NCBI GenBank assembly: GCA_947584825.1
Contig: CANPWR010000002.1
Coordinates: 1 to 39,353, forward strand
Reading direction: 5' to 3'
Length of the DNA: 39,353 nucleotides
From: an uncultured Clostridia bacterium
Lineage (GTDB): Bacteria; Bacillota; Clostridia; Oscillospirales; Ruminococcaceae
This document shows positions 17,673 to 26,347 of this stretch, in pieces. The notes beneath the pieces are model-generated. The model saw only the letters and a list, made by a program, of their open reading frames with translations, did no database searches and had not been told where the DNA came from. The translations under genes were made by a program, and so were the position numbers. The stretch's first letter is position 1. Each line of letters opens with the position of its first letter.

Positions 17673-18338
17673 TTATTTTCCGTTGCTGATTCTCTCTTTT
17701 TCTGATTTAAGACTTTCAATTTCACGTCTTAGTTCTTCTATTTTAACAAGCTGTCTGCAAAGCTCCTGAGATACAGGGTCTGGTATATGAACCTGATCCA
17801 AATCCTGATTGCTTACCCTCTGACCTTCTCGCTTTACTATTCTTGCAGGAACGCCCACTGCAGTCGAATTTTCGGGAACTTCCTCTAAAACAACTGCATT
17901 AGCGGCAATCTTTGCATTATCTCCAACCTTAAACGGTCCTAAAACTCTTGCACCCGAACCGACCATAACATTGTTGCCCAAAGTAGGATGACGCTTCCCG
18001 TGTTCCTTTCCCGTTCCGCCGAGCGTAACGCCCTGATATATCAAACAGTTATCTCCTATCTCTGCAGTTTCTCCTATAACAACTCCGCTTCCGTGGTCAA
18101 TAAGAAGTCCTTTTCCTATTTTTGCACCAGGATGTATCTCTATTCCCGTCAAAAATCTTGAAAACTGCGAGATCAATCTTGCAATGAGATATAATTTCTT
18201 TTGATAAAACCAATGCGCAACTCTGTGTAAAATAACCGCATGAAGTCCTGAGTAAGCCAATAATATCTCAAGAGTTGTTCTGGCAGCAGGGTCTTTTTCC
18301 TTTACCATTTTAATATCCTCTTTGATTTTCTCAAACAT
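17673..18338 (-). CDS. cysE: Serine O-acetyltransferase
   Basis: A 221-residue enzyme making O-acetylserine from serine and acetyl-CoA, the first step of cysteine synthesis. The N-terminal helical domain includes DPAARTTLEILLAYSGLHAV; the left-handed beta-helix begins at GIEIHPGAKIG and contains LIDHGSGVVIGE and GVTLGGTGKEHGKRHPTLG, the active-site loop. A short C-terminal helix (ELCRQLVKIEELRREIESLK) follows. I start at the ATG at 18338, seven bases after AAAGGTG; a GTG three codons upstream overlaps that site. The compact form matches EpsC-type enzymes. It is the first gene after the T-box leader. Confidence 0.96.
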   Translation of the reverse strand: MFEKIKEDIKMVKEKDPAARTTLEILLAYSGLHAVILHRVAHWFYQKKLYLIARLISQFSRFLTGIEIHPGAKIGKGLLIDHGSGVVIGETAEIGDNCLIYQGVTLGGTGKEHGKRHPTLGNNVMVGSGARVLGPFKVGDNAKIAANAVVLEEVPENSTAVGVPARIVKREGQRVSNQDLDQVHIPDPVSQELCRQLVKIEELRREIESLKSEKERISNGK

Positions 18339-18381
18339 AACATACACCTTTCAATAGTTTTTCTGATTTAACTCTTATGTC

Positions 18382-18631
18382 CAAAAAATAAAACCTCCAA
18401 AGCAAATAATTGCTAAGGAGGCAGTTTTAATCAAACTACGGTTCCACTCCGATTTATACTCTAGCCTTTAACGCAGGATACGCAGACAGATACTCCTAAA
18501 GCAAAGAATATTGCTTAAATTTCCCCGTCCGAGCTGGCAGCCGCACTTCACCATAAACCGCTTATGTGCCTTTCACCTTACGCACACTCTCTGAAAAGCT
18601 TTATCACAGCTACTCTGACTGTTACGCCTTT
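18382..18631 (-). promoter_or_regulatory. T-box leader (tRNA-Cys-responsive) of the cysE-cysS operon
   Basis: The minus-strand leader carries the conserved T-box bulge sequence GTGGAACC (within 18435-18451), a Stem I region starting with CAGAGAG, and an intrinsic terminator with CCTCC/GGAGG stem (18394-18422) followed by TTTTATTTTTT. The specifier is most likely TGC (Cys) at 18543-18545 in the GAAGTGC context; a second TGC at 18537-18539 is the alternative. Uncharged tRNA-Cys should stabilise the antiterminator and switch on cysE and cysS. The downstream genes, cysteine synthesis and Cys-tRNA synthetase, fit this reading. Confidence 0.93.
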
Positions 18632-18637
18632 TAAGTT

Positions 18638-18666
18638 ATTATATTCCAAAGTTAATTATTTGTCAA
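18638..18666 (-). promoter_or_regulatory. Perfect consensus promoter of the T-box/cysE operon
   Basis: TTGACA (18661-18666) and TATAAT (18638-18643) with a 17-bp spacer on the minus strand, directly before the T-box leader. A strong promoter fits control by premature termination. Confidence 0.85.
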
Positions 18667-18719
18667 CCGAAATTTAGCAGTTTTTAAAATTTATATATTG
18701 ACAGTCTCAACGGTCAACT

Positions 18720-19286
18720 CTATTTACTCAAATCTATATACTTCCAATAAGCAGACAGATATTGAATCCCCGATGCAACTGTTAAAAGCGCTGCTATCCA
18801 AATCAAGATTTCATTTATCCAAATATTATGAATTCCAAAACCCTCTAAAAGCATAATGACCACAATCGCAATCATAGTAAAAGCAGTTTTGAGCTTTCCC
18901 CAAATTCCTGCCGGTACAACAACACCTTCATTAGCTACAACAAGCCTAACTCCGGAAACCATAAACTCACGAGCAAGAATAAGTATTACTGCTACTGCAT
19001 CTATCCACATCGGACTTCTTGCAAGAAAGCATACAAGTGCCGTTACCACTAAAATCTTATCTGCCAGCGGATCTAAAAATTTTCCGAAGGTTGTAACAAG
19101 ACCGCGTTTTCTGGCGATTTTACCGTCAAACCAGTCGGTTATTGATGCCGCGGCAAAGATGACAAGTCCTATTATAATAAATATATCGATCCCAGCAGCA
19201 TAGACTTTTCCTGAAAGGAGCATAGCCGCAACGAAAAACGGTATCAGTATCACCCTTAAAACGGTCAATTTATTAGGAAGATTCAT
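18720..19286 (-). CDS. pgsA: CDP-diacylglycerol--glycerol-3-phosphate 3-phosphatidyltransferase
   Basis: A 188-residue integral membrane enzyme that makes phosphatidylglycerol phosphate, the precursor of phosphatidylglycerol. The CDP-alcohol phosphatidyltransferase signature DG-x2-AR-x8-G-x3-D-x3-D is complete: Asp54-Gly55, Ala58-Arg59, Gly68, Asp72, Asp76. Several membrane spans are visible. I start at the ATG at 19286 (MNLPNKLT), with AAAGGAA about 11 bases upstream, because the in-frame extension to 19328 has no ribosome-binding site. It is the last gene of the rimO-side cluster and lies just upstream of the T-box promoter. Confidence 0.95.
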   Translation of the reverse strand: MNLPNKLTVLRVILIPFFVAAMLLSGKVYAAGIDIFIIIGLVIFAAASITDWFDGKIARKRGLVTTFGKFLDPLADKILVVTALVCFLARSPMWIDAVAVILILAREFMVSGVRLVVANEGVVVPAGIWGKLKTAFTMIAIVVIMLLEGFGIHNIWINEILIWIAALLTVASGIQYLSAYWKYIDLSK

Positions 19287-19344
19287 AACTTTTAAATTCC
19301 TTTCTTTATCTAAGGTCAAGGGCATCACACTTATTATGCTTTAT

Positions 19345-21198
19345 CTAAACTATCTTAAACTTCTTTTTAACTGTAGAGTTATAAAAACCCTTGCCCTTAA
19401 TTATAATAGTTGCCGTACCACGATTTACATTATTCAAATATCTGATTGTATAGTCTGTTCCTTTAACGAGTTTTTTCTTTCCGAGCTTTACAACAACAGA
19501 CTTCTGTTTTCTAGGTTTACCATTGTATTTAAGCTTTTTGATTTTGCTTATCTTACATTTACTGATACTCGTCTTATGCTTAAAACCTACGATAGCACCA
19601 TCGTCAGAATAAACCTTTTTTCCGTCAACTACTTTGTAAGTACGAACATAGAAATAATATTTAATTCCCGGCTGAAGTTTTTTAGTGCAGGAAGTAACAT
19701 CTCCGCCCTTGACGTTTTTTAACTTTTTAAATTGACTTTTATTATTTGCAGAATATAGAATCTGATACCCGTCAGCATAGCTTATTTTCTGCCATTGAAG
19801 CATAACTTTTCCATTAGTCAGCGACTTTTTAGAAATAATACTCGTCTTCTTAGGCTTGATTTTGAAATAAACCTTTTGCGAGCCGGAATAATTTCCTTTT
19901 CCTTTTACAGTTACAATTCCCTCACCTACAAAAGTAGTCTTTGTATATGAAACTGTGTAATCGGTATTAAGCTTAAGCTTTCTGCTTCCGTCTTTTACAA
20001 CAACGCTTGGAGAAAGCTTAGAACCTGTATAAACCTTATCTGCAACGTAGAAATATGTAGCGTTTGATATTTGCTTTTTAACTATTTTAAACTTTTTTTC
20101 TCTTGAACCGTAATAATTACCCTTGCCTATACAAGTCAAAGTAGCAGTCCCTACATTGACGTTATCTTTATATGTTAAAATATAGTCAATACCCTCTTTA
20201 AGTTCAATACCTCCGATTTTAATTACAATTTTAGGGGTTATTGCACTTCCGGTATATGTATATTCCTCCTGTGAAAAGGTTACCTGCCCAGATGGTAGGT
20301 AAATATCTGCCTGAGGAGTTTTATTCATCCAAAAACTGTTGCCATCAGATGTAGAAACAATCGCTCCGAGCAGATCTGTTCGGTAAATATCAGCTCCGGC
20401 TTTATTAAGCCTTGTAAGTATTGTCTCAGCAGGAAGCCCAGTGGAATTAACAGATGTATCTGCGGTTATTACTGCAGCTTTTGGACTTACAGCATCTATA
20501 AATGCCTGAGTTGAACTTGTATTAGCACCGTGATGTCCTACCTTATAAACATCGCACTTTATATTCTCACCGCTTGACAATATCTCCTGTTCTTCCTCAG
20601 CCTCAGCGTCAGCCATAAACAAATATGAAATGCTTCCGTATTCAAGCTTTAGAACTATGGAATTATTGTTAGTATTATCATTAACAAGTTTAAACGGAGC
20701 AATACACTTTACTGTAAGCTTTTTACCATCAACAGTATCGTTAACCAAAAACTGTCCTGCCATAAGCTCTTCAGGTTCAATTCTTCTTGAATCCAAAAGC
20801 TCGGTAAACTCAACAAATCTAGGAACAGCGTCTATAGCCTTAGTCATGTATATTTTATCTACTGTAAAAGCATCGCTTTCCATAACCTTAATAAGTCCTC
20901 CAACATGATCGTTATGAGGATGTGTATTCACCATATAATCTATATTTGTTACACCTTGATTTTTCAAATAGTCTACAACAGTGTCACCCGTTCCATAGTT
21001 TCCTCCGTCTATAAGCATAACCTCATTGTTCGGCAGGTCAACTAAAATTGAATCCGCCTGACCTACATCAAGATAGTGAACATTTAATTTCCCGTCAGCA
21101 GCATATGCACTGTTATGCGAAAGGATTATCGCAAGTAATGTGAAAAATAAAATAGAAAATATTGATACACCAAGTTTTTTGCTTCTTATAATATTCAT
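19345..21198 (-). CDS. Secreted ComEC-like metallo-beta-lactamase-fold protein with Ig-like repeats
   Basis: A 617-residue exported protein. After a signal peptide (1-34, ending AYA) comes a metallo-beta-lactamase domain like the C-terminal domain of ComEC: LDVGQADSILVDL (43-55), LIDGGNYGTGD (62-72), the metal motif THPHNDHVGG (92-101), Asp197 in FMADAEAEEE, and GHHGANTSS (221-229). The rest consists of Ig-like repeats of the YTGS...DYT type (about 312-372, 388-447), an FN3-like region (about 458-540) and a third Ig-like repeat (about 556-617). There is no ComEC channel, so a nuclease or phosphodiesterase role outside the cell is inferred. The start at 21198 has AAAGGAAG upstream; an ATG at 21216 overlapping the rimO stop codon is the alternative. 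Confidence 0.85.
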   Translation of the reverse strand: MNIIRSKKLGVSIFSILFFTLLAIILSHNSAYAADGKLNVHYLDVGQADSILVDLPNNEVMLIDGGNYGTGDTVVDYLKNQGVTNIDYMVNTHPHNDHVGGLIKVMESDAFTVDKIYMTKAIDAVPRFVEFTELLDSRRIEPEELMAGQFLVNDTVDGKKLTVKCIAPFKLVNDNTNNNSIVLKLEYGSISYLFMADAEAEEEQEILSSGENIKCDVYKVGHHGANTSSTQAFIDAVSPKAAVITADTSVNSTGLPAETILTRLNKAGADIYRTDLLGAIVSTSDGNSFWMNKTPQADIYLPSGQVTFSQEEYTYTGSAITPKIVIKIGGIELKEGIDYILTYKDNVNVGTATLTCIGKGNYYGSREKKFKIVKKQISNATYFYVADKVYTGSKLSPSVVVKDGSRKLKLNTDYTVSYTKTTFVGEGIVTVKGKGNYSGSQKVYFKIKPKKTSIISKKSLTNGKVMLQWQKISYADGYQILYSANNKSQFKKLKNVKGGDVTSCTKKLQPGIKYYFYVRTYKVVDGKKVYSDDGAIVGFKHKTSISKCKISKIKKLKYNGKPRKQKSVVVKLGKKKLVKGTDYTIRYLNNVNRGTATIIIKGKGFYNSTVKKKFKIV

Positions 21199-21215
21199 AT
21201 GTAGTCTTCCTTTCA

Positions 21216-22538
21216 TTAAATCTGTTCTCCAAGTAAATCATAGTCCAATATGTCGTTAACCTTCACCCTAACATATTCACCAAGTGAAAGCTTATTTCCG
21301 CTGGTAAAGAATATTTTTCCGTCAATATCGGGCGCGTCCATGTAACTTCTTCCGAAAAAGCATTCGGCATATCTGTCAAAGCCCTCTACAACCACCTCAA
21401 GTTCGCTTCCTAACAAACCCTGATTGAACTCATCAGAGATTCTCATCTGCATATCATAAATAATTTCGCATCTTCGTTTCTTTATATCCTCATCAATCTG
21501 ATCCGGGAAATCAGCCGCTGCTGTTCCCTCTTCCTGAGAGTATGCAAAGCAACCCAGTCTTTCAAAACGAACATCTTTAACAAACTCACAAAGCTCCTCA
21601 AACTGTTCATCAGTTTCTCCCGGAAAACCAGTGAGAAGTGTGGTTCTAAGCACAACGCCCGGTATTTTTTTCCTAATTTTATCAATTAAATAAAAAAGAC
21701 TCTGCTTATCACCTATTCTGTTCATTCGCTTTAAAACCTGACTGTTACAGTGCTGAATAGGAATGTCCAAATATTTGACCAGTTTTTCCTCGTTGGCAAT
21801 CACATCAATGAGTTCATCTGTTATACGTTCAGGATACATATAAAGCGTTCTTATCCATTTAAGACCGCTTATTTTGCAAAGCCTGCGAAGTAGTTCTGCA
21901 AGCTTAGGTTCTCCGTAAATATCCTCACCGTAACGTGTTGTATCCTGTGCAACAACAACAAGCTCGGTAAAACCCTGAGCGGCAACCCATTCTGCCTCTT
22001 TAACTATGTCTTCAATTTTTCTGCTTCTGAATCTTCCCCTTATAGACGGTATTGCACAATATGTACAGCAGTTGTCACAACCTTCGGCAATTTTTATAAA
22101 AGCAAAACTGCCCGGTGTTGAAATAATCCTCTTGTCGTCAAAGCAAAGACTTTCCTTGCTGCCATATGACGTTACACTACTGCCTTTGCAAACATCTTTA
22201 ATTATATCGCATATCTTTTCATTTGAACCTATCCCGACAACGGCATCTGCCTCCGGAATTTCCTTTAAAACCTCGTCCTTATACCTCTCTGCAAGACAGC
22301 CTGTAACAATAACAGCCTTTATCCTTCCCTCTTTCTTTAGGGTGCAGAACTCCAATATTGTTTCTATAGCCTCACTCTTTGCGGATTCAATAAAACCGCA
22401 AGTATTTATAATGACAACGTCTGCAAGCGCGGCGTCGGGAACAAGTTCATATCCGTCTTTTCTTAAAAGGTAAAGCATTCTCTCAGCGTCCACCTGATTT
22501 TTAGGACATCCAAGAGATACCATTCCCACTCTAACCAA
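21216..22538 (-). CDS. rimO: Ribosomal protein uS12 methylthiotransferase
   Basis: A 440-residue radical SAM enzyme that adds a methylthio group to an aspartate of ribosomal protein uS12. The N-terminal iron-sulfur domain has Cys11 (VSLGCPKNQVD), Cys47 (NTCGFIESAK) and Cys81 (TGCLAERY). The radical SAM cluster is C-x3-C-x2-C at Cys154, Cys158 and Cys161 in EGCDNCCTYCAIP. A TRAM domain closes the protein (DGKIFFTSGNKLSLGEYVRV). The VSLGCPKNQVD start separates RimO from MiaB. The start codon is TTG at 22538, six bases after AAAGGTG. The next gene begins within or just after its stop. Confidence 0.96.
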   Translation of the reverse strand: MVRVGMVSLGCPKNQVDAERMLYLLRKDGYELVPDAALADVVIINTCGFIESAKSEAIETILEFCTLKKEGRIKAVIVTGCLAERYKDEVLKEIPEADAVVGIGSNEKICDIIKDVCKGSSVTSYGSKESLCFDDKRIISTPGSFAFIKIAEGCDNCCTYCAIPSIRGRFRSRKIEDIVKEAEWVAAQGFTELVVVAQDTTRYGEDIYGEPKLAELLRRLCKISGLKWIRTLYMYPERITDELIDVIANEEKLVKYLDIPIQHCNSQVLKRMNRIGDKQSLFYLIDKIRKKIPGVVLRTTLLTGFPGETDEQFEELCEFVKDVRFERLGCFAYSQEEGTAAADFPDQIDEDIKKRRCEIIYDMQMRISDEFNQGLLGSELEVVVEGFDRYAECFFGRSYMDAPDIDGKIFFTSGNKLSLGEYVRVKVNDILDYDLLGEQI

Positions 22539-22581
22539 TCAAATCACCTTTTCTTAATGGATTTTGTGCTTTAACATACAG

Positions 22582-23196
22582 TCAATCATCAGATTCGCTT
22601 AAAACCTCATCTAATACAGCGTTTATATCGTCATATGAATACCCGTATCTTACCAATGTGTTTTTGACCTTTTTTATTCCTTTTTCATCATCAAGATAAC
22701 GGTAATACTTTTTATTTATAAGCTCAAAAAGTCTGTCAAAAACCGTGTCCTCATACTCGCTAAGAGTTTCCTCAATAATTTCTTTAGGTATTCCCTTATT
22801 TCTCATTTCAGCGGAGGCTCTGTAATAGCCGAACTTCTTAACATCACTGTAATGCCTTGCCAATCGCTCTGCATATCTTCTATCATCAATAGTTCCCAAC
22901 TCGACCATACGCTCCATGACCTTGTAACATATGTCCTCACTGTAGTTTTTCTCCAGCTTTTCAAAAAGCTCGGTATACGAATAATCCCTGTAATCAAGAA
23001 GATACAAAGCACGTTCCTTTGCCTTTCTGAAATCATTGGAGAAAACTATTTCATCAACAGCACTCTGTGGTATTTCCATACCATCTTTAAGATGATACTC
23101 GCAGATAATATCGAAATGCCAGAAGTATGTTTCATCGTTGTCAAAATCGACTTGATAAGTTTTCCCCTTATATTTTTCAAGGCTTACGATCTTCAT
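22582..23196 (-). CDS. recX: RecX family regulator of RecA
   Basis: A 204-residue protein of three-helix repeats. It shows KAKERALYLLDYRDYSYTELFEKL in the first repeat, DDRRYAERLARH in the second, and LVRYGYSYDDINAVL at the end, as in RecX proteins, which bind RecA filaments and modulate recombination. It lies 24 bp after recA, the usual partner arrangement, with AAAGGT before the ATG. Cotranscription with recA is likely. Confidence 0.93.
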   Translation of the reverse strand: MKIVSLEKYKGKTYQVDFDNDETYFWHFDIICEYHLKDGMEIPQSAVDEIVFSNDFRKAKERALYLLDYRDYSYTELFEKLEKNYSEDICYKVMERMVELGTIDDRRYAERLARHYSDVKKFGYYRASAEMRNKGIPKEIIEETLSEYEDTVFDRLFELINKKYYRYLDDEKGIKKVKNTLVRYGYSYDDINAVLDEVLSESDD

Positions 23197-23220
23197 AGGT
23201 ATGTACCTTTCACTAAAGCA

Positions 23221-24411
23221 TTACTCAACGTCAACAGGTGCAAATTCCTCAAAATCATCGTCCGGGTCAACGACTATACTGCTTTCCGCCGACTTTGCAT
23301 TTTCAACAGCTTCAGCCGCCTTTTCAGCAGCCTCCTTGACTTTTGCAGACTTCTTGCTCTTTTTGGAAACCATAAGAACAGCGTCCTCATTCTCCTTGAT
23401 TTTACCCTCGATCTCATTCATGATTTCAGGATTAGACAGCAAGAAATCCTTTGAATTATCACGTCCCTGTCCAAGCTTAACGTCATTATAGCTGAACCAT
23501 GCGCCACCCTTCTTGACAATTCCAAGTTCAACAGCAAGGTCTAAAATCTCGCCGACACGTGAAATTCCCTGACCGTACATAATATCAAATTCGCACTCCT
23601 TAAACGGAGGAGCAACCTTATTCTTAACGACTTTGCACTTTGTCCTGTTTCCTATAACCTCTGCGCCGTTTTTGATTTGCTCAGCACGGCGAACCTCTAT
23701 TCTTACAGATGAGTAGAATTTAAGTGCCCTTCCACCCGGAGTTGTTTCAGGATTTCCGTAAATAACGCCTATCTTTTCACGAACCTGATTGATGAAAATA
23801 GCTACACAGTTTGACTTAGCAATAACAGAAGTCAGCTTTCTCATAGCCTGAGACATAAGACGTGCCAGCTGTCCGACATGGGTATCTCCCATCTCGCCGT
23901 CGATTTCAGCCTTTGTGACCATAGCCGCAACCGAGTCAAGAACTATGCAATCAATAGCTCCCGAACGTACCAAAGCCTCAGCAATTTCCAAAGCCTGTTC
24001 TCCGCTGTCTGGCTGTGAAACAAGCATATTATCAATATCAACACCTAGCTTTTCTGCATATATAGGGTCAAGAGCGTGTTCAACGTCAATAAATGCAACT
24101 TCTCCGCCCAGCTTCTGAGCCTCAGCTGCTATGTGAAGCGCAACAGTAGTCTTTCCTGAGCTTTCAGGACCGTAAACCTCTACTATCCTTCCTCTGGGAA
24201 CTCCGCCTATGCCTAGAGCCATATCAAGCGTCATCGAGCCTGTCGGAATTGCCTCAACATTCAATGTGGAATGTTGACCCAGTTTCATAACAGCTCCCGC
24301 ACCGTATTGCTTTTCTATCTGTGCAATAGCTGTTTCAAGCGCTTTCTTTTTTTCTTCACTGTTTTTAGGTACTGTTACACTCTTTTTTACATCATTCTTC
24401 TTGCTTGCCAT
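23221..24411 (-). CDS. recA: Recombinase RecA
   Basis: A 396-residue recombinase forming filaments on single-stranded DNA for homologous recombination and SOS signalling. The Walker A motif is GPESSGKTT (81-89); [16 protein letters not shown], the [21 protein letters not shown]2 region, and GRALKFYSS are all present. It is longer than the usual 345-355 residues because of a Lys-rich N-terminal extension of about 20 residues and an Ala/Lys-rich then acidic tail (ending [13 protein letters not shown]). GGGAGG precedes the ATG. I see no Bacillus-type LexA box in the 53 bases before the gene, so it may be read from promoters further upstream. Confidence 0.98.
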   Translation of the reverse strand: MASKKNDVKKSVTVPKNSEEKKKALETAIAQIEKQYGAGAVMKLGQHSTLNVEAIPTGSMTLDMALGIGGVPRGRIVEVYGPESSGKTTVALHIAAEAQKLGGEVAFIDVEHALDPIYAEKLGVDIDNMLVSQPDSGEQALEIAEALVRSGAIDCIVLDSVAAMVTKAEIDGEMGDTHVGQLARLMSQAMRKLTSVIAKSNCVAIFINQVREKIGVIYGNPETTPGGRALKFYSSVRIEVRRAEQIKNGAEVIGNRTKCKVVKNKVAPPFKECEFDIMYGQGISRVGEILDLAVELGIVKKGGAWFSYNDVKLGQGRDNSKDFLLSNPEIMNEIEGKIKENEDAVLMVSKKSKKSAKVKEAAEKAAEAVENAKSAESSIVVDPDDDFEEFAPVDVE

Positions 24412-24464
24412 TTAAATGCCTCCCAAAAAATATTTGATATGCTTATTTTAACAACATAACTGTC

Positions 24465-25313
24465 CTAAAGTTTGGACTTATCTCCTGTCACGACTCTATC
24501 TGCACCACATAAATCCTTAATAATTCTCACATTATCATATCCGGCTTCATTAAGAATTTGTGAAACCTCGATCCCCTGATTTATACCAACTTCAAACATC
24601 ATACGTCCGCCTGAATTTAACTTATCCTTATAAAGACTAGATATTTTGTGGTAAAAATCAAGTCCGTCCTCACCGCCAAAAAGCGCATCTTTAGGTTCAA
24701 ACTCAACCTCTCTTTGAAGATTTTTCATATCATTTGAACTTAGATACGGTGGATTTGATACTATTAAATCAGCGGTGGGAAGTCTGTCAATAACTGTATT
24801 GTCAAGCACACTGCCTTCAACAATCGCCGCTTTTGAATCATTAATGTTGACATTCTCTTTTAGATATTTAACTGCATCTTTAGAATTTTCAACCAAAACT
24901 AATTCTTTTACATCAAGATTTTTCTCAATAGCAAGACCGATGCATCCGCTTCCCGAACAAAGATCCAATACGGTTATCCCACACTTATTCTTAAACAGCT
25001 CTATCGCTGTATCGACCAGTGTTTCGGTGTCCTGACGAGGAATTAAAACACCCTTACCGACCCTTATCGGCAGAGAATAAAACTCCCATTCACCTAAAAT
25101 ATACTGAAGCGGCTCGCCGTAAACTCTGCGTTTTATGAGTGACTCAAAATCCTTGCTCTTTTCCTCATCGGCATAGGAGTTCATATCAAAGTACACAGGC
25201 TCTTTTCCGAATACTTTACAGAAAAGCTCTTTTGTCTCAAAATAAGCATTTTCTATGCCCTTTTCAGAAAGGCTTGCTTTTGCCTTCTGAAAAAGCTCAT
25301 TTAAAGTTACCAT
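24465..25313 (-). CDS. prmC: Release factor glutamine methyltransferase
   Basis: A 282-residue SAM-dependent methyltransferase that modifies the GGQ glutamine of peptide chain release factors. The N-terminal helical domain has GEPLQYILGEWEFY; the catalytic domain shows LDLCSGSGCIGLAIE (SAM-binding) and the substrate motif NPPY (187-190). Its ATG overlaps the end of the DUF1385 gene by seven bases, so translational coupling is probable. The DUF1385-prmC order is common in Firmicutes, although prfA is not next to it here. Confidence 0.95.
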   Translation of the reverse strand: MVTLNELFQKAKASLSEKGIENAYFETKELFCKVFGKEPVYFDMNSYADEEKSKDFESLIKRRVYGEPLQYILGEWEFYSLPIRVGKGVLIPRQDTETLVDTAIELFKNKCGITVLDLCSGSGCIGLAIEKNLDVKELVLVENSKDAVKYLKENVNINDSKAAIVEGSVLDNTVIDRLPTADLIVSNPPYLSSNDMKNLQREVEFEPKDALFGGEDGLDFYHKISSLYKDKLNSGGRMMFEVGINQGIEVSQILNEAGYDNVRIIKDLCGADRVVTGDKSKL

Positions 25314-26347
25314 CTGTCGTCTTCAGAATCCTTCGGGATACAAGGCTTTAAAGCGGCAATCGCAACCTCAATAACATCAAGATCAGGCTCTCTGGTAGTA
25401 AGTCTCTGAAGCCAAAGTCCCGGTGCTGATATGATTCTTGTGAATGTATTGTTGTATTTTCCTGCAAGTCTGATTATCTCATAGCCTATTCCCACAATTA
25501 CAGGAAGAAGCGGAAGTTTAAAAAGAAGTCTTAAAAATATATTACTCCAAGGAAGTCTAAAAACTGAAAATACAATAATGCTTATAAACAAAACTATAAA
25601 TATAAAGCTTGTTCCGCATCTCGGATGAAAGCGTGTATACTTCTTGACGCTTTCAGGAGTAAGCTCGTCTCCTGCCTCATAGCAGGCTATAGTCTTGTGC
25701 TCTGCGCCGTGGTATTCATATGTGCGTTTTATGTCCTTCATAAGACCTGTAAGCGCCATATATCCTACAAAAATTAAAATCTTTATAATACCCTCTATAA
25801 GAGTTTTTACAAAAGAATTCATAGGAATTACTTTTCCTATTCCATTTACAATTAACGACGGAACCCACATAAATAAAAACAGTGCGACTATAACACCGAA
25901 AACTGTGCCTATAGTCGTGATAATAGGAACCAGCTTGTCGCCTATCTTATCCTCGAGCCAAATCTCAAATTTCGACTGAGGCTCTTCATCTTCGTCCTCA
26001 AAATCCATAGCTCTGTCGGCAGACTTTGAAAGACATTTATAACCCTCAGAAAGACTGCTGACCATATTGAATATACCTCTGATAAACGGAGCCTTTTTAT
26101 ACCACGGAGCGTTCTTTCCGTTATTGGCGTCCCATTCTTCTACTTCTATTTCACCGGTAGGAAGTCTCAGCGCCATTGCGGATTTATCAATGCCTCTCAT
26201 CATAATTCCCTCAATAAGCGCCTGACCGCCGATTTTTGATTTAAATTTCTCCTCTTTCACATCTCCCTTTGCAGAAGATGTTCCCGCATTATTTTCCTTT
26301 GTAATATCATTTTCCGGATTTTCATTGTTGTTAAATTGATTTGTCAT
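25307..26347 (-). CDS. DUF1385 (YqhQ family) membrane protein
   Basis: A 346-residue membrane protein. The family opening GGQALIEGIMMRG (40-52) and the central YEYHGAEHKTIACYEAG are diagnostic for DUF1385. At least three or four hydrophobic segments span about residues 145-310. The first 35 residues are a low-complexity Asn/Glu-rich extension. The function is unknown; related proteins neighbour prmC and prfA in many Firmicutes. AAAGGAA lies upstream of the ATG. It overlaps the end of the histidine kinase gene by 17 bases and prmC by seven, so the three genes form a tightly packed unit. Confidence 0.92.
   Translation of the reverse strand: MTNQFNNNENPENDITKENNAGTSSAKGDVKEEKFKSKIGGQALIEGIMMRGIDKSAMALRLPTGEIEVEEWDANNGKNAPWYKKAPFIRGIFNMVSSLSEGYKCLSKSADRAMDFEDEDEEPQSKFEIWLEDKIGDKLVPIITTIGTVFGVIVALFLFMWVPSLIVNGIGKVIPMNSFVKTLIEGIIKILIFVGYMALTGLMKDIKRTYEYHGAEHKTIACYEAGDELTPESVKKYTRFHPRCGTSFIFIVLFISIIVFSVFRLPWSNIFLRLLFKLPLLPVIVGIGYEIIRLAGKYNNTFTRIISAPGLWLQRLTTREPDLDVIEVAIAALKPCIPKDSEDDRW

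Noticed and set aside
24412-24464. LexA/SOS box upstream of recA
   Set aside because: No sequence close to the CGAAC...GTTCG type is visible in the gap; control may lie further upstream.
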